Shown: positions 16,242 through 23,888, numbered from the stretch's first letter. The stretch: DNA of 64,000 nt from Firm-04 sp946413695 (GCA_946413695.1 CAMKLV010000009.1:11174-75173); one strand, 5' to 3'. The notes: generated by a model not told the origin, from the letters alone. Numbers and translations: made by a program.

Positions 16242-17479
16242 TCCGCATCACTCTCCAGACCGGTGAGAGCCTTAATATTCCGCGTGCCGAGGAAGCCCTC
16301 GGACGCCTGGTTGATCTTCAGAATCGCGTCACCGATCACGCCGAGCGTTGCGGCATCCGGCTCAAAGATCGGCATCCATGCCGGCTTGACTTCGCGGAAC
16401 GCGCTGCGGCGATATGTCTGCTTGTCACGGACGCACGCTGCAAGGTATCCGGCATTCAGGAAGCCGGTGCCGAATGTGCGCTGTGCCTTCCGGGCCGTCA
16501 GCCGCAGATTCTCGTGCGAGGCGCGGATCGCGTCATAGCTCGGAGGGTTGCCGGTCGAGAATCCGAGGTCTTCCAGCGTCAGGTCAGTCTCACCGGCGAA
16601 CACCGCAGCGAGCGTGCGAAGCTGCTCTGTGAACGGTGCCATGCTCTGCTGCTCGAACTGTCCGACAGTCGGATGACCGCCGTTTTCGTCCTGCCGGAAA
16701 TCAAGGAATGCAGACATTGCTGCTTTCACCTTGTCTTCGCCCTCGATCTCAGCGGCGTTCTCTTCCAGACCGAGCACATAGCGCTGCGGGAAGGAATAAA
16801 ACTCCGAGCTAACCTCAGAGCGCCGCATCGTCCGGATCGCCGCCTTGACGGTATCCATGCAACAGCGGGAGATTCGCGAATGTCCGAACGGACGCTTTGC
16901 ATCCGGGCGGTAGATCACCGGCACAAGCAGCGCATACGGTGCAGGATGCTCCATCGTCAGCCCCTGTTCGAGCCTGCCGTTGACATAGTAGTCTGTGCGG
17001 TACGGGCGGAAGTACGCCTCCAGCACCGGCTTGTCATGTTCGTCACGCTGCAAGACGGCATAGCCCTCTGTCAGCATATTGGTCACGCGGTCGATCTCGC
17101 CGGTCGCATTGCCGCCGTCGATCACCTGCATGGTCGGATAACCGGATGCGTCCCTGCCGATATAGATGAAGCTGCACGAGCTGATCAGCGCAGAGAGAAC
17201 AGCATCATCACAGAGGATGTCCGGATTATTATTGCGGAAAATATCGCTGAGCACGAAATCATCATGCTCGAAGCCGTCAAAGACGATGCGGTTCGCAAGC
17301 GTGTCAACGCCCTTCGCGCACCAGCCGAGCGAGGCAGAGATCCATTTCAGCCTGTCCGGGATCACGCCTTTGATATCGTCCACATGGTTCTTCATGTCAT
17401 AGAAGCCGTACCGCAGCCGCACTCTGCTCTGCTTCGCGGTCAGCTTATTTTTCAGATATGCGATGCCTTTATCAGCCAC
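16238..17479 (-). CDS. Portal protein (SPP1 gp6-like)
   Basis: A 413-residue portal that forms the dodecameric DNA gate of the capsid. Features are an N-terminal helical region (VIPDRLKWISASLGWCAKGVDTLANRIVFDGF), CSFIYIGRDASGYPTMQVIDG, and the stem region with LRTLAAVFAGETDLTLEDLGFSTGN, then NPPSYDAIRASHENLRLTARKAQ, typical of clostridial phage portals. The GTG at 17479 is taken as start because GGAGG lies 8 bases upstream; the longer open frame has no RBS. It overlaps MuF by 4 bases. Confidence 0.85.
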   Translation of the reverse strand: MADKGIAYLKNKLTAKQSRVRLRYGFYDMKNHVDDIKGVIPDRLKWISASLGWCAKGVDTLANRIVFDGFEHDDFVLSDIFRNNNPDILCDDAVLSALISSCSFIYIGRDASGYPTMQVIDGGNATGEIDRVTNMLTEGYAVLQRDEHDKPVLEAYFRPYRTDYYVNGRLEQGLTMEHPAPYALLVPVIYRPDAKRPFGHSRISRCCMDTVKAAIRTMRRSEVSSEFYSFPQRYVLGLEENAAEIEGEDKVKAAMSAFLDFRQDENGGHPTVGQFEQQSMAPFTEQLRTLAAVFAGETDLTLEDLGFSTGNPPSYDAIRASHENLRLTARKAQRTFGTGFLNAGYLAACVRDKQTYRRSAFREVKPAWMPIFEPDAATLGVIGDAILKINQASEGFLGTRNIKALTGLESDAE

Positions 17480-17677
17480 AGTATCAACCTCCGAGAGAGA
17501 AAATGAGCAGTGACGCGGTGTAGTGCAGGGCTGCCCATTTTGGGGTACCCCTCCCCCCATACAGCGAACGCCCGACCTGATTGCCGGGCGCACGGAGTAA
17601 CGGAGAAGGAAAAGGGCGGCTCGTTAGGGCGAACCGCCGGAAAAGCCCGTCTAGCTCCGTCGCTTTTCTCCACTTAC

Positions 17678-17707
17678 ATTGTATCACAGATCAAGTGGGA
17701 ACTTCAA
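17678..17707 (-). promoter_or_regulatory. Candidate late promoter
   Basis: On the minus strand TTGAAG (17702-17707) and TACAAT (17678-17683) are 18 bases apart, overlapping the end of the DUF1492 regulator gene and upstream of the portal gene. The 200-base gap before portal also holds a GGGGTACCCC palindrome at 17542-17551 and a GCCCG/CGGGC hairpin near 17565-17590, either of which could belong to a packaging site. Confidence 0.45.
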
Positions 17708-18094
17708 GGAACTCTTTGCTATAATCTGTAAGGCTCGACCGTGCATTTTTGTCACGCCTCGTCGAGAATAATGCATGCGATCTGCGATCTGTTCCCATGT
17801 CTTGCCGTTGATGTACCGCTCCAAGAGCAGCGTGTGATATGGTTCAGGCATTCGACTGATGATGCAATCTATCTCTACTTCGATCCTGCAAAGCCGAGCA
17901 ACCTCAGCCTGCACTTTCTGCTCAGTGTCCACAAGCTCAGCAACCGCAGCGTCCAAAGCAATCCGGTGCCCGTCTTCTGTCCGAAGCTGCTCGCACATAG
18001 CCCGCAGCTCAGCAATGTGATCGCTGAGCGCATTCTCACGGCGCTTTGCATGAGTGTACTGCATCAGATATTCTTTCACTTTCTTCGGCGTCAT
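17684..18094 (-). CDS. Late transcription regulator, DUF1492/sigma-70 region 4-like
   Basis: A 136-residue protein with an N-terminal coiled coil (MTPKKVKEYLMQYTHAKRRENALSDHIAEL) and a C-terminal helix-turn-helix resembling sigma region 4 (ISRMPEPYHTLLLERYINGKTWEQIADRM). Proteins of this family (ArpU/RinA-like) lie at the early/late junction of Firmicutes phages and activate late genes. It is the last gene before the structural block, followed by a candidate late promoter, which supports this role. Confidence 0.8.
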   Translation of the reverse strand: MTPKKVKEYLMQYTHAKRRENALSDHIAELRAMCEQLRTEDGHRIALDAAVAELVDTEQKVQAEVARLCRIEVEIDCIISRMPEPYHTLLLERYINGKTWEQIADRMHYSRRGVTKMHGRALQIIAKSSLKFPLDL

Positions 18095-18381
18095 TTCCCT
18101 GTATCCTCACTGATCCGATTGAACTGTCGGCTGATCTTCTGGACGATGACCGCATTGACATTCTTGTCGGTGATGCCGTTCGCAAGCCGGATCTGTTCGA
18201 TCATGATCAGGCTGTCTGCGATTTCCTCGGTGATATGCTTCTTGTAGTCGCCTTTGCGCTGATCATCACGCGCAGCGAGCAGCAGGATCAGCTCGGACAG
18301 CTCCTGTACCGCCTGGACTTCCTGTTTTTGCTGCCCGTAATGATCAAGAATACGTTTAACAGATGTATCAATTCCGATCAT
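18091..18381 (-). CDS. MazG-like nucleotide pyrophosphohydrolase-family protein
   Basis: A 96-residue helical protein with the MazG-like metal motifs VQELSELILLLA and ITEEIADSLIMIEQIRL (E-x-x-E and E-x-x-D). Phage homologues hydrolyse nucleotides or alarmones and may alter host nucleotide signalling. GGAGGG lies 9 bases before the ATG, and the gene overlaps both neighbours by 4 bases. Confidence 0.75.
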   Translation of the reverse strand: MIGIDTSVKRILDHYGQQKQEVQAVQELSELILLLAARDDQRKGDYKKHITEEIADSLIMIEQIRLANGITDKNVNAVIVQKISRQFNRISEDTGK

Positions 18382-18560
18382 TCATCTTCCCTCCAAACCT
18401 TGCGATCCACAATCAGCATCGCGTGCAGGCAGCTCCGCGCCGCAAAGCTCAGCAGCGTAATGATCAAGTCTCGCTCATAAATGCCGTATACCAGAAACAG
18501 CGTGATGATTGCAAACAGGAACTGGATTGAAACAATGCTGAGGATTTTATATATTTTCAT
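18378..18560 (-). CDS. Small membrane protein
   Basis: A 60-residue protein with two hydrophobic segments (ILSIVSIQFLFAIITLFLVYG and LIITLLSFAARSCLHAMLIV). The start at 18560 is set by GGGAGG 9 bases upstream. Function unknown; it lies in the early operon between a tiny charged protein and the MazG-like protein. Confidence 0.6.
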   Translation of the reverse strand: MKIYKILSIVSIQFLFAIITLFLVYGIYERDLIITLLSFAARSCLHAMLIVDRKVWREDE

Positions 18561-18735
18561 AGTTGATTTCCTCCCGCCCGGTGAAGCAGCGCGCTTTGAA
18601 CTGCGGCGGTGTGAATTCTGTTTTTCTTGGCGATGAGTGTTTCTCGGTTTTCGCTGCTGCAATTCTTGAGCGCTCAAGCTGATCGTCAAGCATCGGAGTT
18701 GAAAAATCCGGTTCGATGGTAAGCATTTCAGTCAT
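18547..18735 (-). CDS. Small charged phage protein, unknown
   Basis: A 62-residue hydrophilic protein (MTEMLTIEPDFSTPMLDDQLERSRIAAAKTEKHSS), overlapping both neighbours. GGAGG lies 8 bases before the ATG at 18735. No family recognised. Confidence 0.5.
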   Translation of the reverse strand: MTEMLTIEPDFSTPMLDDQLERSRIAAAKTEKHSSPRKTEFTPPQFKARCFTGREEINYENI

Positions 18736-19141
18736 TGTCAGCACCTCCGAATGCTTGTCGGTCTAATCCGTTCCGCTCAAACCATTGACCAGATTGCTTA
18801 AATTGATCATACAATTCTCGCTGAATCAAAACATCTGTATTATCAATTCCCATCGTCGCCAATACAGGAGATACACCTGCATTTCGGCACAACTCCGAAA
18901 TAACAGCATCAAGATCATCAATCAAGATATGTCTATCCTTAGCAGCTGCCATTTCGTGCCGAAAGAATACACTGTTTGCAGTAATCGGCTTCGGAATATC
19001 CAGCTTCATTCTTTTCGCCATGTATTCAATTATGCGCGCTCTTGCATGAGTGCTTGTAACAATCGGTACTCCTGTTTGGCATGAGAAGTGTATGAGCTCC
19101 GTTGTTTTACCGGAGCGCCGCTGCATCACCTGAACAATCAT
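18728..19141 (-). CDS. Small P-loop-like protein
   Basis: A 137-residue protein with a short Walker A-like QRRSGKTTELIHF near the N-terminus and a Walker B-like HILIDDLDAVISEL, plus GVPIVTSTHARARIIEYMA between them. This looks like a reduced P-loop ATPase of phage early regions. The ATG at 19141 lies 11 bases after GGAGG. The DNA is somewhat AT-richer than the neighbours. Role unknown. Confidence 0.6.
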   Translation of the reverse strand: MIVQVMQRRSGKTTELIHFSCQTGVPIVTSTHARARIIEYMAKRMKLDIPKPITANSVFFRHEMAAAKDRHILIDDLDAVISELCRNAGVSPVLATMGIDNTDVLIQRELYDQFKQSGQWFERNGLDRQAFGGADND

Positions 19142-19142
19142 T

Positions 19143-19442
19143 TCAACCAGCACCTCCATCCATCTTCGCACCGCAAAACTCACAATACGGAGGGACTAAT
19201 CCACGTTGCCGTTCAATATCATTGCCGCAGCTTGTGCATTCATATGATGCCATTTCAATTCCGTGTTCAGAGAAACACTGTATTTCAACCCACCGCCCGC
19301 ACCGCAATGGTTGAGCATCAACAAGCGGGCAGTCCGCATAAAAACTATCTGTTGCTTTTCCGGGATCTTTCGCCCCATAAGTGCATTTGTGCTTCTTCAG
19401 GCTGTAGCCTGCGCATTCCGCGCAGCATTTTATCCCTTTCAT
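19143..19442 (-). CDS. Small zinc-ribbon-like protein
   Basis: A 99-residue Cys-rich protein with CCAECAGYSLKKHKC at the N-terminus and two C-x2-C knuckles at the C-terminus (YECTSCGNDI and PYCEFCGAKM), a treble-clef or zinc-ribbon arrangement. GGAGG lies 10 bases before the ATG. One of a series of Cys-rich proteins in this phage early region; function unknown. Confidence 0.6.
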   Translation of the reverse strand: MKGIKCCAECAGYSLKKHKCTYGAKDPGKATDSFYADCPLVDAQPLRCGRWVEIQCFSEHGIEMASYECTSCGNDIERQRGLVPPYCEFCGAKMDGGAG

Positions 19443-19810
19443 CTTTTCTCAGCCTCCTTTGGCGGTTCAGGCAAAGGCATCCAGAACAGGACATCGGCAG
19501 GATGATGCCACATGTTTGAAGAAAATCCGAAGTAATCTTCATCAAGTTTTGCCACAAAAAATGCTTTATGGTGCTTGTCATATATCAGAACAGGAATGCC
19601 AACTTCCGGCAACCTCTCGTTGCACGGAATCCAGCGGCTGACGGAGTTCCAGTATTTTACAGCCGTTTCACGATCTCGCGCTCCGAGCCTGTGCGGAGCT
19701 GCACCGCATCTCGCGCATTCAATGTAATGCAGTCCGTTTGAAAGTTCAACGTAATTTAATTGTTGATTATCTCCGCAAAACGGACACGGTTTCAGTTCAA
19801 TATCAGCCAT
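19439..19810 (-). CDS. Lar-like zinc finger plus DUF551 protein
   Basis: A 123-residue protein with two parts. Residues about 1-55 are a Lar-type zinc knuckle (KPCPFCGDNQQLNYVE, then ECARCGAAPHRLG and ETAVKYWN). The rest is a DUF551 domain (WIPCNERLPEVGIPVLIYD ... DVLFWMPLPEPP). Lar-family proteins alleviate type I restriction in some phages; for this fusion the role is inferred only. The ATG at 19810 follows GGAGGTCTGACA. Confidence 0.72.
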   Translation of the reverse strand: MADIELKPCPFCGDNQQLNYVELSNGLHYIECARCGAAPHRLGARDRETAVKYWNSVSRWIPCNERLPEVGIPVLIYDKHHKAFFVAKLDEDYFGFSSNMWHHPADVLFWMPLPEPPKEAEKR

Positions 19811-20099
19811 TGTCAGACCTCCTGTTCCACTTTTCAAGCGCAAGGCGCTCATAATATCCGTCTGTATGTAAAATGGTGTCTTCGCCATAGATTTTGACTG
19901 TTTTCTGTTCCTTTCCAACCAGACCGCCAACCGTACCACCACGAGAATTGCAGGCAGTGCACCGGATATGATATGTTCGGTATTCTGCGAAATCTCCAAA
20001 ATCGTTTCGCCAGACTTGGCGTTTTCTACTTTCACACCGGACATTCCCTTTTGCTCCACAGAACGGACACGGTGCTGCAACCACATCACGAAAAAGCAT
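19803..20099 (-). CDS. Lar family restriction-alleviation-like zinc-finger protein
   Basis: A 98-residue protein with the Lar pattern: APCPFCGAKGNVRCES, IRCTACNSRGGTVGG and the terminal ERLALEKWNRRSD. Lar proteins modify host type I restriction-modification activity. GGAGG lies 9 bases before the ATG. Adjacent to a second Lar-like protein, suggesting duplication of this function. Confidence 0.72.
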   Translation of the reverse strand: MLFRDVVAAPCPFCGAKGNVRCESRKRQVWRNDFGDFAEYRTYHIRCTACNSRGGTVGGLVGKEQKTVKIYGEDTILHTDGYYERLALEKWNRRSDNG

Positions 20100-20412
20100 C
20101 TTCGCTCACCTCCCGTTTCATGTAAATAAGCGCATATTTTGCACATTCGCCTTTGTCGCATCCATACGACTTTAATCTTCTTTCGCATTCATTGCACATC
20201 ATGTGCGGAGCAAACCATTCCGCAAGCTCCTCGTCCGTCATTGCTCTGATCCGGTCACCATTGGTCATCGGCTTATCTTCATCCGCCTTCCGGTACTTGC
20301 AGCCGATTCGCGGATCGGGAACGAGCAGCCCGTCCAGCTTGCAAGTGCAGCCATCTGCATCCCAGTCACCATATCGGCAGCCGTGGCAACCGGATTTTTC
20401 GATCTTAGGCAT
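20086..20412 (-). CDS. Cys-rich phage protein, unknown
   Basis: A 108-residue protein with an N-terminal Cys cluster (SGCHGCRYGDWDADGCTCK and RIGCKYR) and a C-terminal NGDRIRAMTDEELAEWFAPH helix followed by CNECERRLKSYGCDKGEC. The DRIRAMTDEELAEW part is common in phage proteins of unknown function. Likely zinc-binding. Confidence 0.62.
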   Translation of the reverse strand: MPKIEKSGCHGCRYGDWDADGCTCKLDGLLVPDPRIGCKYRKADEDKPMTNGDRIRAMTDEELAEWFAPHMMCNECERRLKSYGCDKGECAKYALIYMKREVSEDAFS

Positions 20413-20414
20413 TG

Positions 20415-20543
20415 TCAGTATCCTCCCTCATAAAGCATCATCCCGGACAGTATTGTCATGTCTGTTCCGGTATAGGTTTCACGGCGCAGCGCTTTCAGGA
20501 ATGCGGCGAAAATGATTTCATAATAATCAGGAATTGTTTTCAT
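20415..20543 (-). CDS. Very small phage ORF, 42 residues
   Basis: An ATG at 20543 preceded by AAGGGGATAAAAA opens a 42-codon frame beginning MKTIPDYYEIIFAAFLKA and ending three bases before the next start. The terminal GGGAGGATAC supplies the RBS of the next gene. Tight spacing and a good RBS support it as a real first gene of this block. No family recognised. Confidence 0.55.
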   Translation of the reverse strand: MKTIPDYYEIIFAAFLKALRRETYTGTDMTILSGMMLYEGGY

Positions 20544-20639
20544 TTTTTATCCCCTTTTTAGCAACAAAACGCAAAAAACAGCATTTTTACTGTGATCTGC
20601 TAAAAATACAGCAACCAAGCGAAAAATCGAAACTGCATT

Positions 20640-20680
20640 GCACCAACTTGTAATATAATACATATTATGGCACCAATTTG
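20640..20680. repeat. Direct repeat flanking a palindrome next to the recombinase gene
   Basis: GCACCAACTTG (20640-20650) and GCACCAATTTG (20670-20680) are direct repeats separated by an AT-rich stretch with the palindrome ATAATA-CA-TATTAT (20655-20668). They lie a few bases from the stop of the internal tyrosine recombinase and could be its binding or crossover site. Confidence 0.45.
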
Positions 20681-20684
20681 TTTT

Positions 20685-21503
20685 TCACCATTTGACAGTC
20701 TGGTTGACAGCGTCTTTGAGCTGCTCCTGAGACCGTTTGAGATAGATTCTCGTCATGTCGATTGACCGGTGCCCGAGGATATCTGCAAGCAATGCGATGT
20801 CCGGATTTTCCTTGAGGAATTCCAGCGCGAAGTAGTGCCGGAAGCTGTGCGGATGCAGAACTTCCTTCGGGACGCCGTACCGGACGCCGAGCCGGGTGAG
20901 GCTGTTCCGGAATCCCGCCGCGCTCATGATCGGAACCGGATCTTTGTACTGCCGCAGATTCCCGCGGATCACCTGATCGGAGAGCGACAGATCGGCAATG
21001 TCTTCCCAAATGTCCGTAACCAGAGACGCCGGAAAGTAGATTGTCCGCATGTGATCCTTTGTGTGCATTGTGATCTGACCGTGCTCGATATCGCTTTTCT
21101 TGACCCGCAGCGCCTCAGAGATTCGCATACCGGTCTTTGCAAGCAGCAGCACATTGACGATCCAGCAGCGGCGTCCGTCCTGATCCAAACCGCGCAGAAG
21201 CTGATCAAGCTGCTCCTGCGTTATGACATTCTCGACGCATGTCTTTGTCGGCATCTTGACGGTTTTGAGCCGCACCGGGATTCTCGCATACCGACAATAG
21301 CACATCAGACCGGCAATTCTGAGATTGACGGTTGTCGGCTTGTACCTTGCAAGCTGCTCCTGTTTCCATTCGATCAGGTTCCCTTTGCTGATCTCATCGA
21401 ATTTCCGCGCATACTGCTCTACAGCCTGGAGATAGCTGATAACCGTGTTCCGTGCCATTTCTTCTTCGTACAAATACTGCCGGAAACCGTCAATGTCGAT
21501 CAT
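20685..21503 (-). CDS. Second tyrosine recombinase (XerC/D-like), internal to prophage
   Basis: A 272-residue recombinase. The N-terminal SAM-like core-binding domain (about 1-85, EMARNTVISYLQAVEQYARKF) is followed by a catalytic domain with Arg in TGMRISEAL, His-x-x-Arg in HPHSFRHYFALEFL, GHRSIDMTRIY with His and the candidate nucleophile Tyr. It lacks the AP2-like arm-binding domain of the integrase at 31 kb, so it resembles Xer enzymes. It is transcribed with early genes, which argues against a role as the main integrase. Possible roles are dimer resolution or DNA inversion. RBS AAAGGAG. Confidence 0.87.
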   Translation of the reverse strand: MIDIDGFRQYLYEEEMARNTVISYLQAVEQYARKFDEISKGNLIEWKQEQLARYKPTTVNLRIAGLMCYCRYARIPVRLKTVKMPTKTCVENVITQEQLDQLLRGLDQDGRRCWIVNVLLLAKTGMRISEALRVKKSDIEHGQITMHTKDHMRTIYFPASLVTDIWEDIADLSLSDQVIRGNLRQYKDPVPIMSAAGFRNSLTRLGVRYGVPKEVLHPHSFRHYFALEFLKENPDIALLADILGHRSIDMTRIYLKRSQEQLKDAVNQTVKW

Positions 21504-21525
21504 TGCTTGCTCCTTTCTTCGATCT

Positions 21526-21807
21526 TCACTTTGCCCAATCCGCGAGAATCAGATCATAGTCACACTCGGAAGGCTCCGCCGGTTCGCGCGGACGGTACGA
21601 GACCGGCTCACCGTCAGCATCCACACGGAAGATATCTGTTCCGCGGTGATCGTAATACGGGCAACGGTTCAGGCGCTTGGCTTTTGCGGCTTTGTAAAAT
21701 CTGCCGCTGCCGTTACCGCCGCAGGGAGCATTTGCCTCGCAGATATAATCTGTACCCTCGCCGTTGTAGTCAAATGCATTCCAGCAATACCGGCAATACT
21801 GATTCAT
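21526..21807 (-). CDS. Cys-rich phage protein, unknown
   Basis: A 93-residue protein with CRYCWNAFDYNGEGTDYIC and a later NRCPYYDHRGTDIF. Likely zinc-binding. It overlaps the next upstream gene by 4 bases, with GGGAGG 10 bases before the ATG. No family recognised. Confidence 0.58.
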   Translation of the reverse strand: MNQYCRYCWNAFDYNGEGTDYICEANAPCGGNGSGRFYKAAKAKRLNRCPYYDHRGTDIFRVDADGEPVSYRPREPAEPSECDYDLILADWAK

Positions 21808-22088
21808 TCGCTGCTCGCCTCCCTGATCTCCTGCTCAAGTACGCGGACACGATCACGCTGGACTGCAACAAGCTCGCGCAGCCGCTCGATCTCCTCCTGC
21901 TGCGCCGCGCAGAGCTGCCGCGTCAGAGTGTTCTGCTCTCTGGTCTTTCGCCTGAGCTCGCGGATCCAGTTTGCCTTTTGGATGCGGCGAACCTCTGCGG
22001 CACATCGGCGGCAGTATTTTGTCCGGATGAAAGCATACCAGTCATCCGTTGAGATAGCTGCTCCGCAGCGCTGACACGATTTCGTCAA
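21804..22088 (-). CDS. Zinc-ribbon and coiled-coil phage protein
   Basis: A 94-residue protein with an N-terminal zinc ribbon (CQRCGAAISTDDWYAFIR and KYCRRCAAEV) and a C-terminal coiled coil (QEEIERLRELVAVQRDRVRVLEQ). It starts at a TTG 5 bases after GGGGAGG. Likely a nucleic-acid-binding accessory protein; function unknown. Confidence 0.58.
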   Translation of the reverse strand: MTKSCQRCGAAISTDDWYAFIRTKYCRRCAAEVRRIQKANWIRELRRKTREQNTLTRQLCAAQQEEIERLRELVAVQRDRVRVLEQEIREASSE

Positions 22089-22593
22089 TGCTCCCCTCCC
22101 CTTTCTGCTCTGCGCCGTTTTGTCTACGGTTCAGTCTACGCCGTCCGCGGTCCGAGAGGATTGCAATCTGCTTGGCAAGGTCATTTTTGAGCTCGCTGAT
22201 TTCGCGCTCGCTGATCTGAATCATGCACTCCGTTGATGTGTTGCAGCCGTTGCAGTCCAGAGCGATTGTGTGCTGCATGTTGTCTCTGCCGAGCCATGCA
22301 ATGTGCAGCACCATGACATCCTCGACAGCACTCTCCTGCATATCGGTGATAAGCTGCTCCGCCTCAGCGATCGAGTCAGCTGTCTGATTGGCGATTGCGA
22401 GCTGCTCCCTCACTGTGAGATACTCGAAATCATCATCCGGCTCAGTCTCATCTTCTGCATGTCTGCTGCGCTTCACGAGATAGACAACCGCTGCAATCAG
22501 CAGGAAGAGGTAAAAGATTCCGAGCGCGCCGTCATATCTTCTGCTGTCCGTGTCCGACATCATCAGGCACAGACCCGTCATTTCGATAAACAT
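22042..22593 (-). CDS. Phage membrane protein with cytoplasmic helical domain
   Basis: A 183-residue protein with one membrane segment near the N-terminus (GIFYLFLLIAAVVYLVKRSRH), an acidic linker (EDETEPDDDFEYL) and a long helical soluble region containing LDCNGCNTSTECMIQISER. Start placed at the second ATG (22593), 7 bases after AAGGAG. Function unknown. Confidence 0.55.
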   Translation of the reverse strand: MFIEMTGLCLMMSDTDSRRYDGALGIFYLFLLIAAVVYLVKRSRHAEDETEPDDDFEYLTVREQLAIANQTADSIAEAEQLITDMQESAVEDVMVLHIAWLGRDNMQHTIALDCNGCNTSTECMIQISEREISELKNDLAKQIAILSDRGRRRLNRRQNGAEQKGEGSIDEIVSALRSSYLNG

Positions 22594-22735
22594 AAACATT
22601 CTCCTTGTTCGTATCTCTGTAAAAATCTTTCTTATCCATCATGCAGTCGCGCATCAGCGAATAGCTGTGCAGCGTGCATCCGGTCTCAAAGCTCCACCTG
22701 GAGCAGCTGATACATTTTGCCGCAGGCAAGCTCAC
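22532..22735 (-). CDS. Possible small Cys-containing phage protein
   Basis: A 67-codon frame that starts at a GTG overlapping the stop of the DUF1064 gene by 4 bases, with AAKCISCSRWSFETGCTLHSY at the N-terminus. The overlap pattern matches this operon, but the frame also overlaps 62 bases of the next gene and the RBS is too close to the GTG. Moderate doubt that it is translated. Confidence 0.4.
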   Translation of the reverse strand: MSLPAAKCISCSRWSFETGCTLHSYSLMRDCMMDKKDFYRDTNKENVYVYRNDGSVPDDVGHGQQKI

Positions 22736-23121
22736 ACCTCCCGAAATTCGTACTCCGCGCCGTATCGGTACCGGAACAGCTTGCGCTTGAGGATATAATC
22801 CTTTGTGCGCATGCCCTTAACATCCTCGACGATCCGGCGCCCGTCCTCGATGTAAACGAAATCCGCGAGATAAACAACAGACTTCTCGATGCATCGCCCG
22901 CGCTTAGGTTCACCTTTTCGCGATCCTCGCTTATAGACGGCATCGGTCTGTTCGTACTGCGCAGGGAGCAGCTCAAACGGAACCTGCAAGCGCAGGCATT
23001 CGATCTCACCCGCTCTCTGGAGCAGCTTCAGCTGCTGATAGCGTTCCGCCTCCTTGCAGCTGTCGAAGGTGATTCCGTCAACTGTTACCTTCCGCGCGCC
23101 GTATTTGTTTCTGTGCTTCAT
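22732..23121 (-). CDS. DUF1064 protein, probable phage nuclease/resolvase
   Basis: A 129-residue protein of the DUF1064 family: KYGARKVTVDGITFDSCKEAERYQQLKLL, then SVVYLADFVYIEDGRRIVEDVKGM. The D-x(n)-E-x-K-like arrangement resembles restriction-endonuclease-fold resolvases, and the family is found beside phage replication genes. It overlaps the initiator stop by 4 bases. Confidence 0.78.
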   Translation of the reverse strand: MKHRNKYGARKVTVDGITFDSCKEAERYQQLKLLQRAGEIECLRLQVPFELLPAQYEQTDAVYKRGSRKGEPKRGRCIEKSVVYLADFVYIEDGRRIVEDVKGMRTKDYILKRKLFRYRYGAEYEFREV

Positions 23122-23888
23122 GCGCTGTTCACCCCATACGGATTCATGATCTGCTCGACGATTCGCATGTCAATGCTGCTGTTTCCATGATCCGGCGGAG
23201 ATTTCGAGTAATATTGCTTCTGTGTCTGCTCCCAGTACCGGATTACGGCCCGCCAGTCTTTGATCGGTTTGCCTTTTCCCTGCACCCAGCCGTTGGCTGT
23301 GTAGAAGTCAACGAATCGCTGCGGATCAATGCTGTTGTGCCGCTCCTGACAGTACGCACGTACTTCATCGACATCAGGCGGCTCGAATTGTGAGCGTGTG
23401 CGGCGCGGCTTGTCCGCGCTTTCCCCACACTCCTTTTCGTTGTCCTTGTCCTTGATGTTGTCCTTGATGTTGTCCTTGTCTGATGTATCGCTAGGGTATC
23501 CATACCGTATGCATACGGTATCCATAACGTATTGTTTGAATGAAGCAGACTTGATGTGCTCAGCTGCTCCGAGAACAGCGCGGAGCAGCTTTTCCGATTT
23601 CGTCCAGTTGTACTTGTGCCAGTTGACGATCAGCACTTCCTTGGTATCCTGATCATAGCGGATGACCTTGTGCACGTCCTGCATCCGATGGATCAGGCGC
23701 GAGACCGTATCGGTGTTGTATCCGGTCTCGCGCTCCATTTGCTTCATGGAGATCTCATAACAGCCGCAGACAGATGTATGCGGATTCGTCAGGAGGTACA
23801 GCATGAAATACTTTTCCTCCGGCGTAAAATCATCATCGACCTTGCTGTCTGTCCAGAATGACTGCGAGACGTTTCTGTAATTCTTCAT
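23118..23888 (-). CDS. Phage replication initiator, DnaD-like / replisome organiser
   Basis: A 256-residue protein. The N-terminal winged-helix domain (about 1-95) includes SVCGCYEISMKQMERETGYNTDTVSRLIHRM and is typical of phage replisome organisers. A linker has repeated KDN/KDK units (DKDNIKDNIKDKDNEK), encoded by short tandem DNA repeats. The C-terminal DnaD-like motif is FVDFYTANGWVQGKGKPIKDWRAVIRYW. It recruits the helicase to the phage origin, which may lie in its own gene (see 23494-23526). RBS AGGAGG. Confidence 0.85.
   Translation of the reverse strand: MKNYRNVSQSFWTDSKVDDDFTPEEKYFMLYLLTNPHTSVCGCYEISMKQMERETGYNTDTVSRLIHRMQDVHKVIRYDQDTKEVLIVNWHKYNWTKSEKLLRAVLGAAEHIKSASFKQYVMDTVCIRYGYPSDTSDKDNIKDNIKDKDNEKECGESADKPRRTRSQFEPPDVDEVRAYCQERHNSIDPQRFVDFYTANGWVQGKGKPIKDWRAVIRYWEQTQKQYYSKSPPDHGNSSIDMRIVEQIMNPYGVNSA
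23494..23526. other. Candidate phage replication origin inside the initiator gene
   Basis: A perfect 20-bp palindrome (23502-23521, half site ATACCGTATG) is flanked by two direct GGTATCCATA copies. Just beside it (about 23440-23480) are tandem TTGTCCTTGAT-type repeats. Phage origins often lie within the initiator gene as iterons and palindromes. This is inference from layout only. Confidence 0.45.

Noticed and set aside
23440..23490. Short tandem repeats considered as a CRISPR array
   Set aside because: Unit length about 12-15 bases, no spacers, and they encode a linker in the initiator protein.
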